NCBI GenBank assembly: GCA_025504975.1 | Contig: JANUWI010000003.1 | Location: 2,976,001 to 3,040,000 of the forward strand | Length of the DNA: 64,000 nucleotides | From: Plenodomus lindquistii | Taxonomy: Eukaryota > Ascomycota > Dothideomycetes > Pleosporales > Leptosphaeriaceae | Reading direction: 5' to 3' | Shown here: positions 35,386 to 46,489 of the stretch, piece by piece | Position numbering within the stretch: position 1 is the stretch's first letter | Layout of the letters: each line of letters begins with the position of its first letter | Made by a program: the position numbers and the translations under genes | Notes under the pieces: generated by a model | What the model was told of the DNA's origin: nothing | Databases searched by the model: none | The model's input: the letters and a program-made list of their open reading frames with translations, nothing else

Positions 35386-38300
35386 ATAATAGCTAAAAAA
35401 TTAATAATAGTTTTTAAAGTATATAATACCTATATTTTAGGTACTATAAATATACGTATAAGTTTAAATAACTATATCTAGATAGTATTAGCTAGAATTA
35501 GTATTAAAATAGCTATATAAAAAAGTAGTGTATATAAAGTTAATATATATTATTATAAAAAAGTAGTTAAAAAAACTAAACTTTTTAAAATACTTTTTTT
35601 AAAGTATAGAAAAAAAAACTATATTATTTTTATATTAGAGTTTAATATAATAGTTATATAGTATTTTAGCTATAGTAATACTATTTAAATTAAAGTAGTC
35701 TAGAATATAGTAAATATACTTAGGCTAATATTTAATATATATACCTAAATAAAAAGTATTAGAGTCTTTAAATATAATTATAAAGATTTTTAATAGTTAA
35801 ATATAGAAACTATTAATAAGTATATATAATACTATATAGATATAGATATTATTAACGTATATAGAGATTATAATAAAGTCTATTATATAAATATACACGT
35901 ATAAATTAAATAAAAAGATATAGAAATCTATATATTTAAATATAGCTATTAGAGTATTATACTAAGCTCGCAGCGCCTATATAAAACTATAAAAGGACTT
36001 TAGTAATAGCTAGTATTAATAAAGTAGAAGCTAAATAGAGTATAGTAGTCTAATATAGACCTTTTTTTTAAAAATAGAGTTTAGAAATATAATATAGACA
36101 TTTAATTAAATAGTAACTTATTCTAAAAGTATATATATAGCTAGAAGGATATATATAGATATAAAGCGTATAGTAAATAAAAAAGTTTTACTATAAAAAC
36201 CTATTTATTACTAGTTACTATATATAATAATACGTATTTTAAACTTATTAAATTTACTAGTAGAAATAAGCTTTACTTTAAATATAACTTTAAATAGTAG
36301 TATTTAGTATTAAAGTAGAAAAGTAATAACTTTAACTATATATTTTTTAGTAAAAAAGTTAGCCTTTTTATAGAATATATTATACTATCTAGAGGCTTTA
36401 GATATTATTATAGTGTTTTTATAAAAACGTAGAGTACATAGAGAAATAGTAAATAGTATAAAAAATACTTCTAGAATAAAATTAGTATATATTTTATTAA
36501 AGTTAGTATTAAAAAGATTTTTATTAATAATTTTATTTCTAATATTATTATACTCTATTTCTATAGCATTTTCTACACGTGTAATAGATTTAGGCTAGAT
36601 AAGTTTCTAGGTACTAGTATAATTTAGTTTATATAGTATAAAGTAAATTTTACTATTACTATATTTATTAAGTTCTTTAGTAATAGTATATATAGTTTTT
36701 TTTTAGCTCTATAAACTATATATAGTTTTTTTAAAGAAATAAATATTTTTTTAGTAAAACTAGAAGTACTATATAGTAAAATATTACGCGTATAAATACT
36801 TTTCTATATATATTTATCTAGAACTTTAGTATTATAAATACCTATTATCTATAAATTTATTAGTAAAGTAACTAATATCTAGATAGTATACTTTATATTC
36901 TATATTATTATCTAAAAAACGTTTATAGATAGTACCTCTTTTAACGTAGTTAGAATAGAAAAAGGTAAAGTTATATTTATTACTTTTTTCTAATAAATAT
37001 ATATATTAGTTATAGAGAGTGTTATTTTTATCTATAACTATAATATATAGTTAGTTATTATTAGAGTATATATTATATAGGTGTACGCTATTATAGTAAA
37101 CTTTACTCTAGTACTTTTATATTAAAGTCTACATCTAGTAAATATAGTAGTATTATTTTTAAAGTATAAAGTAAATAGTGCGTAGTACTTTTAGAATATA
37201 TTAAAAATATATATTTTTACTAGTATAGTATAAACATACTATTTCTAGTTTAGTAGAGTTAAAATTATAAATAAGTAATTTAATTTACTTCTAGTATAAA
37301 TAGTAGTAATTTTTAATATTATAGCGCTATTCTAGAGTAGTTAGAATATAGTTTTTTTTATACTTAGAATAATTATTATATTGCCTAGTACTATCTATTC
37401 TAGTATAAATTTTAGCTATATATATATAGATATAATATTTAATAACTTTTTATTTAGTATTAAAATTTATAGATTATATAGTAAAGCTAAATTAGATTTT
37501 ATATACTATTTAAATATAGTTTAGAGTATAATAGATTATAGATAATAAAAGATTAGTTAGAGTAGTAGTAAAAAAGTAGAGTAATATAGTAGCGCTATTA
37601 TAAAGTAGTCTATTAGATAGATACTCTAGCTTACTAAAATTATTATTTATATAAAATATAGGTATACTAGATAGTATAACTACTATAAAACTAGTATAAA
37701 AGCTATTATTATTATTAGTATTACTTAAAATAGTAATAGCATTTTTAGAAATAAAAATATTTAGTTAGAGATTATAATTATTAATATATTATTTATATAG
37801 TTAAAAATTAGTTATACTAGTAGTATTATTAACACGCGTAGCTATAATAAACTATACTTTATATAGATCTAAATTCTAAACCTAGTAGATTTTTTTATTT
37901 TTAGATATAAAATAGTATATAATAGTTATATAAAAAATATAAAGTTTACTACTTTTTATATTTTAGGTATATAGCTTAGAAAAGGTAGTAAAGTATATTT
38001 ATACTTTTTATATATTATTTTTAGTAAAATTAGGTTTAGTACTATATAAAGCTTACTATAAAGTTTTTTTAAATTTAAATACTTTTATAGGTACTTAATT
38101 CTTTTTATATATAGCTTTAATTATTATATATATCTATAGCCTATTTAGTAGTATAGCATTACATAGTATTTTCTCTATATAGTTAATAATAAATTTTATT
38201 ATTAAAAATAATAGCTAAATGTATTAAATTATTATAGATGCCTTTTTATATACTACGTAGTAAAAGCGTTTAATTAGCCTAATTTAATAGTAAGTATAGA

Positions 38301-39133
38301 AAGTAGAGAATTCTAGAGTTATATTTTTAGCTTTATAGTATATATTAATAGTATACTATATAAACTTATTATTATAGCGTATATAAATAATTTTATAGCT
38401 ATATTTAGTTATAAAGTAGTTAAATAGTTAGATTAGAAGTATTATAATTTTATTTTTAGTATTAAAAAAAATAATCTAAGTAAAATAAATAGCGTTATTA
38501 ATAAAAAAAAAAGCGTAGTATTTTTTTTTAAATCTAGAAATAGAATATAGTTTCTATATATCTATAATAATAAGTTTACTAAACTATTTATAGTAGTATT
38601 TAGCTAGGTTACGTAGAATTCTATATAGTACTTATATAGTATAGTAGATAGAGTAAATATTTTAAAATTTAACTTAGATTTATTTATTAGTAACTTTTAT
38701 TTTATTACTAATATTAAAAAGGCGTTATATACTATTAAAACTAAAATATTCTAGTTATTAGTACTTTAACTATATAAAATTATTAAAATTAATTACTATA
38801 GTAGTAATAAATATTTTATTATATTACTTTAGTTAGAAAAAGTATATATTAATTATATAATGCATTTTTATAAAAAAAATTATATATTAGTTATTTTTCT
38901 TTTAAAATACTATATTACGTTTTTTATAGGTATATAAAATACCTTTAAAAGCTAAAGTACCTATAGAAAAGAAATTATAATAAACGTTAAAAGTATATTA
39001 TATATTATAAAGTTTAAATATAGATTTATATCTATCTAGGTAGGTAATAATTATTTTAATACTACTTTTACTATAAATATAAAAAATAGAGCTGTTTTTA
39101 TAGCTACTAATAGTATTCTAAAGTAGTTCTAAA

Positions 39134-39550
39134 TGTGACAAAGCCACATCCTATTACAACGACGACCCTCAGCCACAGGAGCCCCCTCGTGAGCCACCCC
39201 CATCTTTCCCCATACAAGCTTATCAAAGATGGGAGACTATACCGACCTCTACCCGAACCACCTCCGTACCGTACCCAGTCCAGATCCTACAAGAATCCCT
39301 ACCCCACTGTTACCTACGTGCCAACACAGCAGAGGAAAGGAGAGAACCCCGTAAGGGCCCAGAACTACCACCAAGTCCTACCCTATATAGCTTGCTTCCT
39401 TGATAGAACTGTAGAGGCATGATTTTCTTGTCCTTTCGTACAAGGCCTATAAGAATATGATTTGTTTGGCTTCTTGATCCGCGCGCACTCCCATATGCCT
39501 TCGAGCTGATTCGGACGCCTTTCGGCACCTCATGTTCTTGAGCCGTTACA
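39134..39550. mobile_element. Unmutated solo LTR inserted in the RIP-degraded Copia element
   Basis: 417 bp of balanced composition inside an AT-rich island. It begins TGTGACAAAGCC and ends GAGCCGTTACA, so it has TG...CA termini. It is flanked by the exact 5-bp duplication CTAAA (39129-39133 and 39551-39555). CA and TG are plentiful, so RIP has not acted on it. There is no internal element sequence, and the 95-codon plus frame inside is not a gene. It is most simply a solo LTR left by LTR-LTR recombination of a third retrotransposon. Read on the minus strand it starts TGTAACGGCTC. Confidence 0.82.
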
Positions 39551-41190
39551 CTAAATAGATAAATAAAGAGAAGTTATAAGTAATATAGTATATAGTACTA
39601 GAGTTATAAATTTAAATTTTAAAAATTAATATTTATAGTATTATTATAAAAGTACTTAATATAATTTTATTATAAATTATATATCTATATAATATGCTCT
39701 ATATATTCTATATATTTTATATACTATTTTTTAAATCTCTATTTAATATAGCTTCTCTAGCTTTCTTACCTATATTACGTGCACTACTCTATAGTAAATT
39801 AGCGTTAGATAAAAAGTTATAAAAAGTAAAGAATATATAGTAAGTAAAAAGATTATTAGTAAATATAATAAAGTAGTTTATATTATAGTTAAAGTTAAAA
39901 GTAGCGTTAGTAAAGTCTTTAATATTATCTACTATACTAAATTTAGAGTTATTTTTATTTTAGTTATATTTCTTTATATAGAAGTTAGTTTTAGAATAAC
40001 TAAGCTTTATATAAAGTTTATAATTATAGTAAAAAGTATTAGATTTATTATAGTATTTATATTTAGTTTTACTATAACTATAATAGTTATAGAGTTTATA
40101 GATTTTTTTATTATTAGTATTATTATTATAGCTATTAGCTCTGCTATTATTCTAGCTACTACTAGAAATATTACCTTTAGAATAGCTAGTAGTATTATAG
40201 AGTTTATTTTTTAAAAAAGTATTCTAGGCTTTTTTATAGTTATCCGCGTATTTAATAATAGTATTCTAATAATTAATCTAGGTCTTCTAAATAACTACTT
40301 TTTTTTTAAAATAAAAAATATTCTAGAATTTAATAAAAGTGTAATATTAATAGAAAAAAAAAACTTTATTAATTTTATAAATAAAAATAGTATAAGTAAA
40401 AAAGCCTTTAGCGCTATTAATATCTTTATAGTAGCGCTTAAAATTAGTAAAAAAAAGTTAAATAGTAGAAAAACTTATTAGTATAAACGTATCTATTTTA
40501 GCTTTAGTATAGTATATAATAATAAAGTCTAAAGTATAGTAGGTTTTAATAAAGTTAGCCTAGGCTATATAAAATTTCTTTTTCTAGTTATTATTAAGCT
40601 TATTCTAGATATAATTATTAATAGCGTTTTTAAAAAAATAAAGTATAGTAAACGCTTTATTATAGTATTTTTTAATAAAATAGAGTTTAAGCTTATAAAT
40701 TTTAAACTTAGTTTTATACTTAGTATAAGTAGTACTATTAGTAGTATTACTAGTAGAGTTAATAAAGCTAGACGTAGTATTATAATTCTCTAGAAGTAGT
40801 ATTATATTTTTAGATATATTATAGAAAGTATATAGTAGTATTAGTTAAATAGGTTTATAGTAGTAAACTATAGTACTATTATAGTAATTAAAAAGTTTTT
40901 AATAAATAGTAACTTTTTTAAAAAAACGCTTCTATTTATAGTAGTTATTAAAGCTAATAAGTTTAATAAAGTTTTTATCTAGCGCCTATTTAGTATTAAT
41001 TATAGTTAAAAATATTTTAGAATTAGACTATAGGCTATAAAGCTTATAGTATAAAGCTATTATTTTTATAGTATATTTATAGTACTAGAGGTAATACTAT
41101 AGTATAGTTATAGTCTTTATAGCGCGTCTATAGCGCTAAAGTATTATAGTAGCGTATTAGTAGGTAAATACACTTTAGAGGTTTATAACC

Positions 41191-41347
41191 TATAAATTAG
41201 GTTTTAAGTAATTAATTTATTCTACTTATATAGGCTATCCTCCTTTTATAAAGTAGCCTGCTCGCTTATGTGTCTTTAAGGGTCCACATTAGCGTGCAAA
41301 CGGTGAATGGTACATCACGTGATAGGACTCCCAGTGATCATCTAACA
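41191..41347 (-). repeat. Copia LTR (element 5' LTR)
   Basis: 157 bp, differing from 27036-27192 at 13 positions by eye, all RIP-type transitions. All lie in the half facing the element; the last 72 bp next to the host gene are identical. Inside it, on the minus strand, follows GGTTATAAACCTCT, likely a mutated primer-binding site. Confidence 0.92.
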
Positions 41348-41352
41348 TTCAG

Positions 41353-41831
41353 TTCTACATGGCAAAGGTGCCAGATAGCGCGGACATCAATACATGGGAA
41401 GCAGCAGGCAATGTATGGTTCAAGGCTGCAAGTATCAGTGCGGTAGGGAGTCCTTTGACTAGCAGCGAAAGCACATGGCCCGCGTACCGTACGTCTCTAC
41501 TATGTGACAAACTTGTAGTGTGCATGATTCACTGACACACGATACAGAAAAGAGTCAAGTCGAGTTCGTCGTCCCAAAGGCTACTCCAAGCGGTAAGTAT
41601 CTTGTTCGAGTGGAGTCAATCGCACTGCACCAAGCGTCATCGGTTGGTGGGGCACAGATGTATCTCTCTTGTGCTCAGGTGCTGGTTACAGACGGTGGGA
41701 ATGGGTCGCCGAAACCGCTGGTCGCATTTCCAGGAGCATACAACGCGAATGATGCTGGGCTGAGATGGTCGTATTACCCTATTGCGACGAGCTACACAGC
41801 TCCTGGGCCTCCAGTATGGGATGGAAACTGA
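41353..41831 (+). pseudogene. AA9 lytic polysaccharide monooxygenase, C-terminal half
   Basis: This continues codon 93 of the gene interrupted at 27035. Exon 2 resumes at 41353-41488 (FYMAKVPDSADINTW) and, after a 59-bp GT-AG intron, exon 3 is 41548-41831, ending in TGA. It carries the family's conserved GKYLVRVESIALHQAS and GGAQMYLSCAQV; the latter contains the Gln and the axial Tyr of the copper site. The terminal part (FPGAYNANDAGL) is also typical AA9. With the N-terminal half the coding length is exactly 232 codons, in frame, with no internal stop. There is no carbohydrate-binding module. Without its start, signal peptide and His brace this half cannot function alone. Confidence 0.92.
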
Positions 41832-42262
41832 GGTTGCGGTCACAAGACGCGCCGTGGAAATATAGGGAGCTCGTGTTTCTGGCGCATACTTACCTGCCCA
41901 GGTGGAGGGTATACAGCCTTGTATGATGCAGCCCTGCATAGATCGGATGTGGTATATCAATCATCTTTGTTCCTCCATTGAACATGTTCACAGCCTGTGT
42001 AGAATGACATTGTAAGTCTTAGTCCCAACACGGCACAAAGATTGGTTATCCAAACCAGCACGTGACTGCGCGTTTCTCTTGGCGCGACTGTCGCCACTTC
42101 ATGGAACGACTCCACCACGGCCGTCGAGGCCTTCCCCGTTACGTTACCGCCTCAATGTTCAGAAATCCCAGAGAGAATCGCACGCTGCCCGACACATCGC
42201 GATTGGCACCATCTACCGGCCGCGCCCCCTCGCCACCCCGCGCTTCGTCTCGCATCGTCGAC
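41832..42262. other. Intergenic, AA9 3' flank and PSO2 promoter
   Basis: 431 bp. The PSO2 frame is open through the right half, so part of it could be coding if an upstream ATG (42101 or 42152) is used. Nothing else seen. Confidence 0.35.
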
Positions 42263-44845
42263 ATGGCTGCCAAAAGCACCGCCCCCACGCAGACGCCCAA
42301 GGCCAAGACCAATGGACCGGTCGCGAAGAAGAAGAGCACACAAACAACGCTCGTTTCGTCAGAATGGGCAAAGAAGTCGCCCGCGAACAATGGCCGCAGG
42401 CCAAAGCCACAAGCGCCAGCGAATGGCAACATCATGGCTTTCTTTAAGAAGGCAGAAGACCTGAACAACCGAATTTTCCTTCAGGAAAGAGGAACGAACC
42501 CGATAGTCGCCCTGGATGGGGCTGACGAAGATGTTGGCTGGAGCGACGAGACTGGTCAAGGCATTGGAACCCCAGATAGTGACCAGGAACGATACAACGA
42601 AAACGGTGGCAGCCACAAGAAGAGGAAGATAAGCGAAGAGCCTGTAAAGGCATTATCACGTCAGTCTCCGCCTCTCCCAACACCAGAGGACATGGATGCT
42701 TCGGACGCTCCCACAGCGGCAGAGACGTCGAAGCCCGCCTCCAAACCACGCAAGAAGTCTGGTCCTTTCGTAGACGACTCGGACTCCGAGGAAGATGAGG
42801 ACGAGATAGACTCGCCAGTACAGACGCGGCCCCTGCCAGTGAGCATCAAAAGCGAGCACACACCAGAAGTCACGGGCTTCGACATGCCCGACGTCATCGA
42901 CACCACTGAGCCGCCCATGGCCCACGTACCCCCGCCACTGAAATCTGAAGGAACCTCACAGTTTGGTGGTGAAGACTTTGATGAATTTCAGGACCTGGAA
43001 GACGACGACCTTCTAGAAGGTGAGGAATACGACGAGCGGCGATGGATGAAGGCTCAAAGGGACCTGGAAATGCAAGAGGCTGGATTTGAAGGGGATCCAG
43101 ATGACTTTGATGCACCTCCGTTGTTTCCAGATCCCGATAATGATACAGGCACTCTCAAGGAACCAGCTCAAGATGCTGGGGATGCGCCGTCCTGTCCCAT
43201 CTGTAACAACACCCTTCCTGGTCTCTCTGAGCAAGATGTTTCGACGCACGTCAACGCTTGCTTAGATGGGACGCCTCTGCCAATTCCTCAAGTCAAGAGT
43301 GAACGCGAAAGCACACCTACCACCACCGCTAAAGCTTTCAAGCGGCCGGTTCGACCAGCCAAGCCAGCGCAAACCAACCCATTCCAATTAGCAACGCCTA
43401 GCTCTGGACCTACATCTGCATTTTCTAAGTTAATGGCAGGACACGCCGAAGATGCTGCCTGGGCGTCCGCAGCAGCCGAGAACAATGCATCGCGAGGGAA
43501 ACCCGCATTCCAACGTACATGCCCCTTCTACAAGATCATGCCGGGGTTCTTTATCGCCGTTGATGCCTTCCGCTACGGAGCGGTAAAGGGCCAGAACGCG
43601 TACTTCCTTAGCCACTTCCACAGTGATCACTACATTGGACTCACTGCGTCTTGGGCTTATGGCCCGATTTATTGTAGCAAGGTTACTGGGAATCTGGTTC
43701 GACAACAGCTTCGCGTTGACCCAAAATGGGTCGTGGATCTGGACTTCGAAAAGAAGACAGAGGTACCTGGCACGCAAGGTGTGCATGTCACCATGATATC
43801 AGCCAATCACTGCCCTGGCAGTTCCTTGTTCCTCTTCGAGAAGGAAACTGGAAGTGCTAAGCAAAAGAAACTCCAGCGAGTGTTGCATTGTGGCGACTTC
43901 CGAGCCTGCCAAGCGCACATCGAACACCCGCTACTCAGACCCGACGTACTGGACGCCGTGAGTGGCAAGAATCGACAGCAGAAGCTTGATGCGTGTTACC
44001 TGGACACAACCTACCTGAATCCCAAGTATGCTTTCCCGCCACAAGAACAAGTCATACAGGCTTGCGCAGACATGTGTGTCAGTCTCAGCAAAGTGCGTAC
44101 AGACGAATCAGATGGATGGGAGCAAATGAAGCGCGAGCGTGCAGGCCAAGGCATGGTTAAGTTCGTACGGAAAGATTCAAACACCGAGAACCCAGATGAA
44201 CCTAAGAGTCCCCAGCGAGGCCGTCTCCTCGTCATTGTAGGCACTTACAGCATTGGCAAGGAACGTATATGCACCGGCATTGCCAAAGCATTGAAGAGCA
44301 AGATCTATGCACCTCCCAACAAACAGCGGATTTGCAAGGCTCTCGAAGACCCAGAGCTCAATGAGCTGCTTACGACAGACCCACGAGCTGCACAAGTCCA
44401 CATGACGCCACTCTTCGAGATCCGCGCCGAAACTCTCGATGACTACCTACGAGACTATGCAGACACATTCTCTCGCGCCGTCGGTTTCCGCCCCTCAGGT
44501 TGGAACTACCGTCCCCCCAATAGTCGCTTCACCGAATCGCCCGCTGTGCAGACAGTCTTGCATTCGCAGAACTGGAAGAGCACGTTTTCCATGAAAGACC
44601 TAGCGCCACAACGCGGCAGCACCAGCCGGGCCAGCTGTTTTGGTGTGCCGTATAGTGAGCATAGTAGTTTCAGGGAGCTTACCATGTTTTGTTGTGCGCT
44701 GAGGATTGACAAGATTATACCGACGGTAAATGTGGGGAGCGCGAAGAGTAGGGAGAAGATGAAGGCTTGGTGTGAGAGGTGGGCTATGGATAAGAAGAAG
44801 AACGGGTTGTTCAAGTTGGGTGAGGATGGGGAGGGCTGGGTGTAG
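42263..44845 (+). CDS. PSO2: DNA interstrand crosslink repair nuclease Pso2/Snm1
   Basis: A single exon of 860 aa from the ATG at 42263. This start is chosen for its context (GACATGG) and because the in-frame ATGs at 42101 and 42152 have weak context. The Lys-rich N-terminus has a PCNA-binding-like NGNIMAFF at residues 54-61. An acidic Ser/Glu/Asp region follows, then a UBZ4-type zinc finger (CPICNN...HVNAC) at 311-336. The metallo-beta-lactamase fold shows HFHSDH at 451-456 and NHCPG at 515-519, then LHCGDFR. The beta-CASP region continues to GVPYSEHSSFRELTMFC and the C-terminal PTVNVGS. This is the full Snm1/Pso2 layout: a 5' exonuclease that processes interstrand crosslinks in the nucleus. 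Reading frame and composition are normal although AT-rich islands lie on both sides. Confidence 0.93.
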   Translation: MAAKSTAPTQTPKAKTNGPVAKKKSTQTTLVSSEWAKKSPANNGRRPKPQAPANGNIMAFFKKAEDLNNRIFLQERGTNPIVALDGADEDVGWSDETGQGIGTPDSDQERYNENGGSHKKRKISEEPVKALSRQSPPLPTPEDMDASDAPTAAETSKPASKPRKKSGPFVDDSDSEEDEDEIDSPVQTRPLPVSIKSEHTPEVTGFDMPDVIDTTEPPMAHVPPPLKSEGTSQFGGEDFDEFQDLEDDDLLEGEEYDERRWMKAQRDLEMQEAGFEGDPDDFDAPPLFPDPDNDTGTLKEPAQDAGDAPSCPICNNTLPGLSEQDVSTHVNACLDGTPLPIPQVKSERESTPTTTAKAFKRPVRPAKPAQTNPFQLATPSSGPTSAFSKLMAGHAEDAAWASAAAENNASRGKPAFQRTCPFYKIMPGFFIAVDAFRYGAVKGQNAYFLSHFHSDHYIGLTASWAYGPIYCSKVTGNLVRQQLRVDPKWVVDLDFEKKTEVPGTQGVHVTMISANHCPGSSLFLFEKETGSAKQKKLQRVLHCGDFRACQAHIEHPLLRPDVLDAVSGKNRQQKLDACYLDTTYLNPKYAFPPQEQVIQACADMCVSLSKVRTDESDGWEQMKRERAGQGMVKFVRKDSNTENPDEPKSPQRGRLLVIVGTYSIGKERICTGIAKALKSKIYAPPNKQRICKALEDPELNELLTTDPRAAQVHMTPLFEIRAETLDDYLRDYADTFSRAVGFRPSGWNYRPPNSRFTESPAVQTVLHSQNWKSTFSMKDLAPQRGSTSRASCFGVPYSEHSSFRELTMFCCALRIDKIIPTVNVGSAKSREKMKAWCERWAMDKKKNGLFKLGEDGEGWV

Positions 44846-46120
44846 TAAGTGTAGTGACATGTAATTTTTGCTTAGATGGGAATACGATATCACGAAGCTC
44901 ATGACATTAACGTTCACACTCATGCATCTGACCTGCTCTGACTTTGAAACTTTCCTGGTCTACGACGGAGCTTACTGTTGAGTTGACAACCACAGAAGCA
45001 CCAATTACCAACGATAATATAAACCACTGGGGGCCTAACAGCAGTTCCTTCATGCCATCGAGTTCTTGAGGCATTATGAGGAGCACACCCACAATTCATC
45101 GGTAAGCACATGCCGTATTGTCATGCTAGGCGAGTATCAGTATCGCAGCTTGTCACACACTAGAGCGTACGGAAGAGCGCGCAGTCTTGCTAGCCATTGA
45201 CTCTGACATAACTCGGTAGGAGGCGGGATTTTGTCAGCAAGAGACCCAACATTTCCGGTCACAATTTTGCCGACGAGAAGGCTCCTTAGCTTTTGGTCCT
45301 TCTGTTTCCTTCTCCGTCATATCGAGTTTCAATCGTTGTCTGCTATCCTACCGGGGAAGTCTTTCATTCTTGGCTAAAATTGGCTCGATTGTTGCTGTGT
45401 TTACCTTCAACTAGTTCAGCAACACAGTTTCTGCCTTGGACCCATCTACACCAAATCAGAAGCTCTTACCCAAAGTCTCAATCACCCGATCCCTCCAAGT
45501 GGTCCAACAAAGGCAAACTGATCGTCCAAATCGATAAAATCGCCACAGTATCCAATAACAAAACCTTACATTTACAGTGCACGTTCGAACTACTGCAGCG
45601 GTAGTCGTCGCCTAAAGCCGACACATCCGTAGCGAAACCTTGTGAAATGACTCGCATCGTTGGCGTTTTGTGAAAGCTGGGGCAACCTTTTCGGATAGTC
45701 GCCTAGTGGATGAGCCGGGAACGTTGACCGGGAGGGGCTTGCAACGGCTTGATCTCGGTCTCGTTAAGGAATACCATGCCGGCGCACGAGTATCGTACAG
45801 TACGGCGTACTGTAATGTTGGGATAGGCTAGGTGTAGGAGAGTTGGTGAATTTAGCAGTGTGTTCGAGGTGAATAGTGGATAAGTCCAGTGTACACCTTG
45901 TTAGTAGTAAATGGATGTGTATTTTAAGCATACAGGACCATCCTATACTATACATAGTAGTACTATCCTGTAGACGCATCAACGTGCAAACCACAGCACA
46001 GCACAGCACAGTTCCAAACAATATCCGTACTTTCTCCCATTCCCCTGACCCATCGTATGTTTTATTCATGCCCAAGATCCATGGCACCACATGCTTCGCC
46101 ACACCTACCCCTTCCCCCTC
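44846..46120. other. Intergenic between PSO2 and the hAT element
   Basis: About 1.3 kb of ordinary composition. Small frames (for example 45293-45604) show no domain. A short CAGCA repeat run is at about 45,993-46,010. No gene supported. Confidence 0.35.
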
Positions 46121-46128
46121 ATCCCCAC

Positions 46129-46138
46129 CAGGGTTGGT
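46129..46138 (+). repeat. hAT left terminal inverted repeat
   Basis: CAGGGTTGGT, preceded directly by the target duplication ATCCCCAC. Confidence 0.85.
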
Positions 46139-46361
46139 AGATTGTCGTCAATTATAATAATTAACAACAAATGACAACAACACACATTTTATTAGACAAT
46201 TGCTATAATTGCCAATAAATAACACGTTAAGCCTATTATTGTAAGCACTAGACCTTTATAGATAGTAGTGTATATATTCTTTAATATTATTATAATAATC
46301 TAAGTATATATAAAGCGCGTGTATATATAATATATATAATATTTAGAATAGAATTATTATA

Positions 46362-46489
46362 TACGTAGTCTATCTAATACTTAGAGCTTTATATATATAG
46401 TCTACCTAGTACTTAAAGCTTTATATACGTAGTTTTAGTTATAACTAGAGCTTTATATACATAGTCTACTAAATATTTAGAGCTTTATA
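46362..46489 (+). repeat. Array of four 32-bp repeats near the left end of the hAT element
   Basis: Four consecutive units of exactly 32 bp, consensus start TACGTAGTCTA and end AGAGCTTTATA. They are inverted relative to the right-hand array at 60824-61015. Confidence 0.85.

Larger units (their letters stand above)
27036..41347 (-). mobile_element. Copia-type LTR retrotransposon, RIP-mutated, carrying nested insertions
   Basis: 157-bp LTRs lie at 27036-27192 and 41191-41347, flanked by the exact 5-bp target duplication TTCAG (27031-27035 and 41348-41352). Coding remnants read on the minus strand, so the element's 5' end is on the right. The order of landmarks from right to left is as follows. 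A gag-like zone at about 40 kb has knuckle-like Tyr/Asn runs expected from RIP of Cys codons. Reverse transcriptase is marked by IYVNNI at 35845-35862, a mutated YVDD box. The end of RNase H is marked by NLANILTKAF at 27568-27597. This order (gag, integrase, RT, RNase H) is Copia. A polypurine tract (GACTCAGGGGGGC on minus) abuts the left LTR. Without its two guests the element is about 6.5 kb. No frame is open; the element is dead. Confidence 0.9.

Noticed and set aside
39135..39422. 95-codon frame at 39.1 kb as a gene
   Set aside because: It lies wholly within a 417-bp LTR-like segment bounded by TG...CA and a target duplication.
27200..41180. AT-rich DNA as an integrated mitochondrial fragment or centromere
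   Set aside because: CA/TG depletion, paired LTRs with target duplications and mutated RT motifs explain it as RIP-degraded retroelements; no mitochondrial gene is recognisable.
42062..42262. N-terminal extension of PSO2 by 67 codons
   Set aside because: The frame is open but begins at GTG; the in-frame ATGs at 42101 and 42152 have weak context, so the ATG at 42263 was preferred. Not excluded without transcript data.
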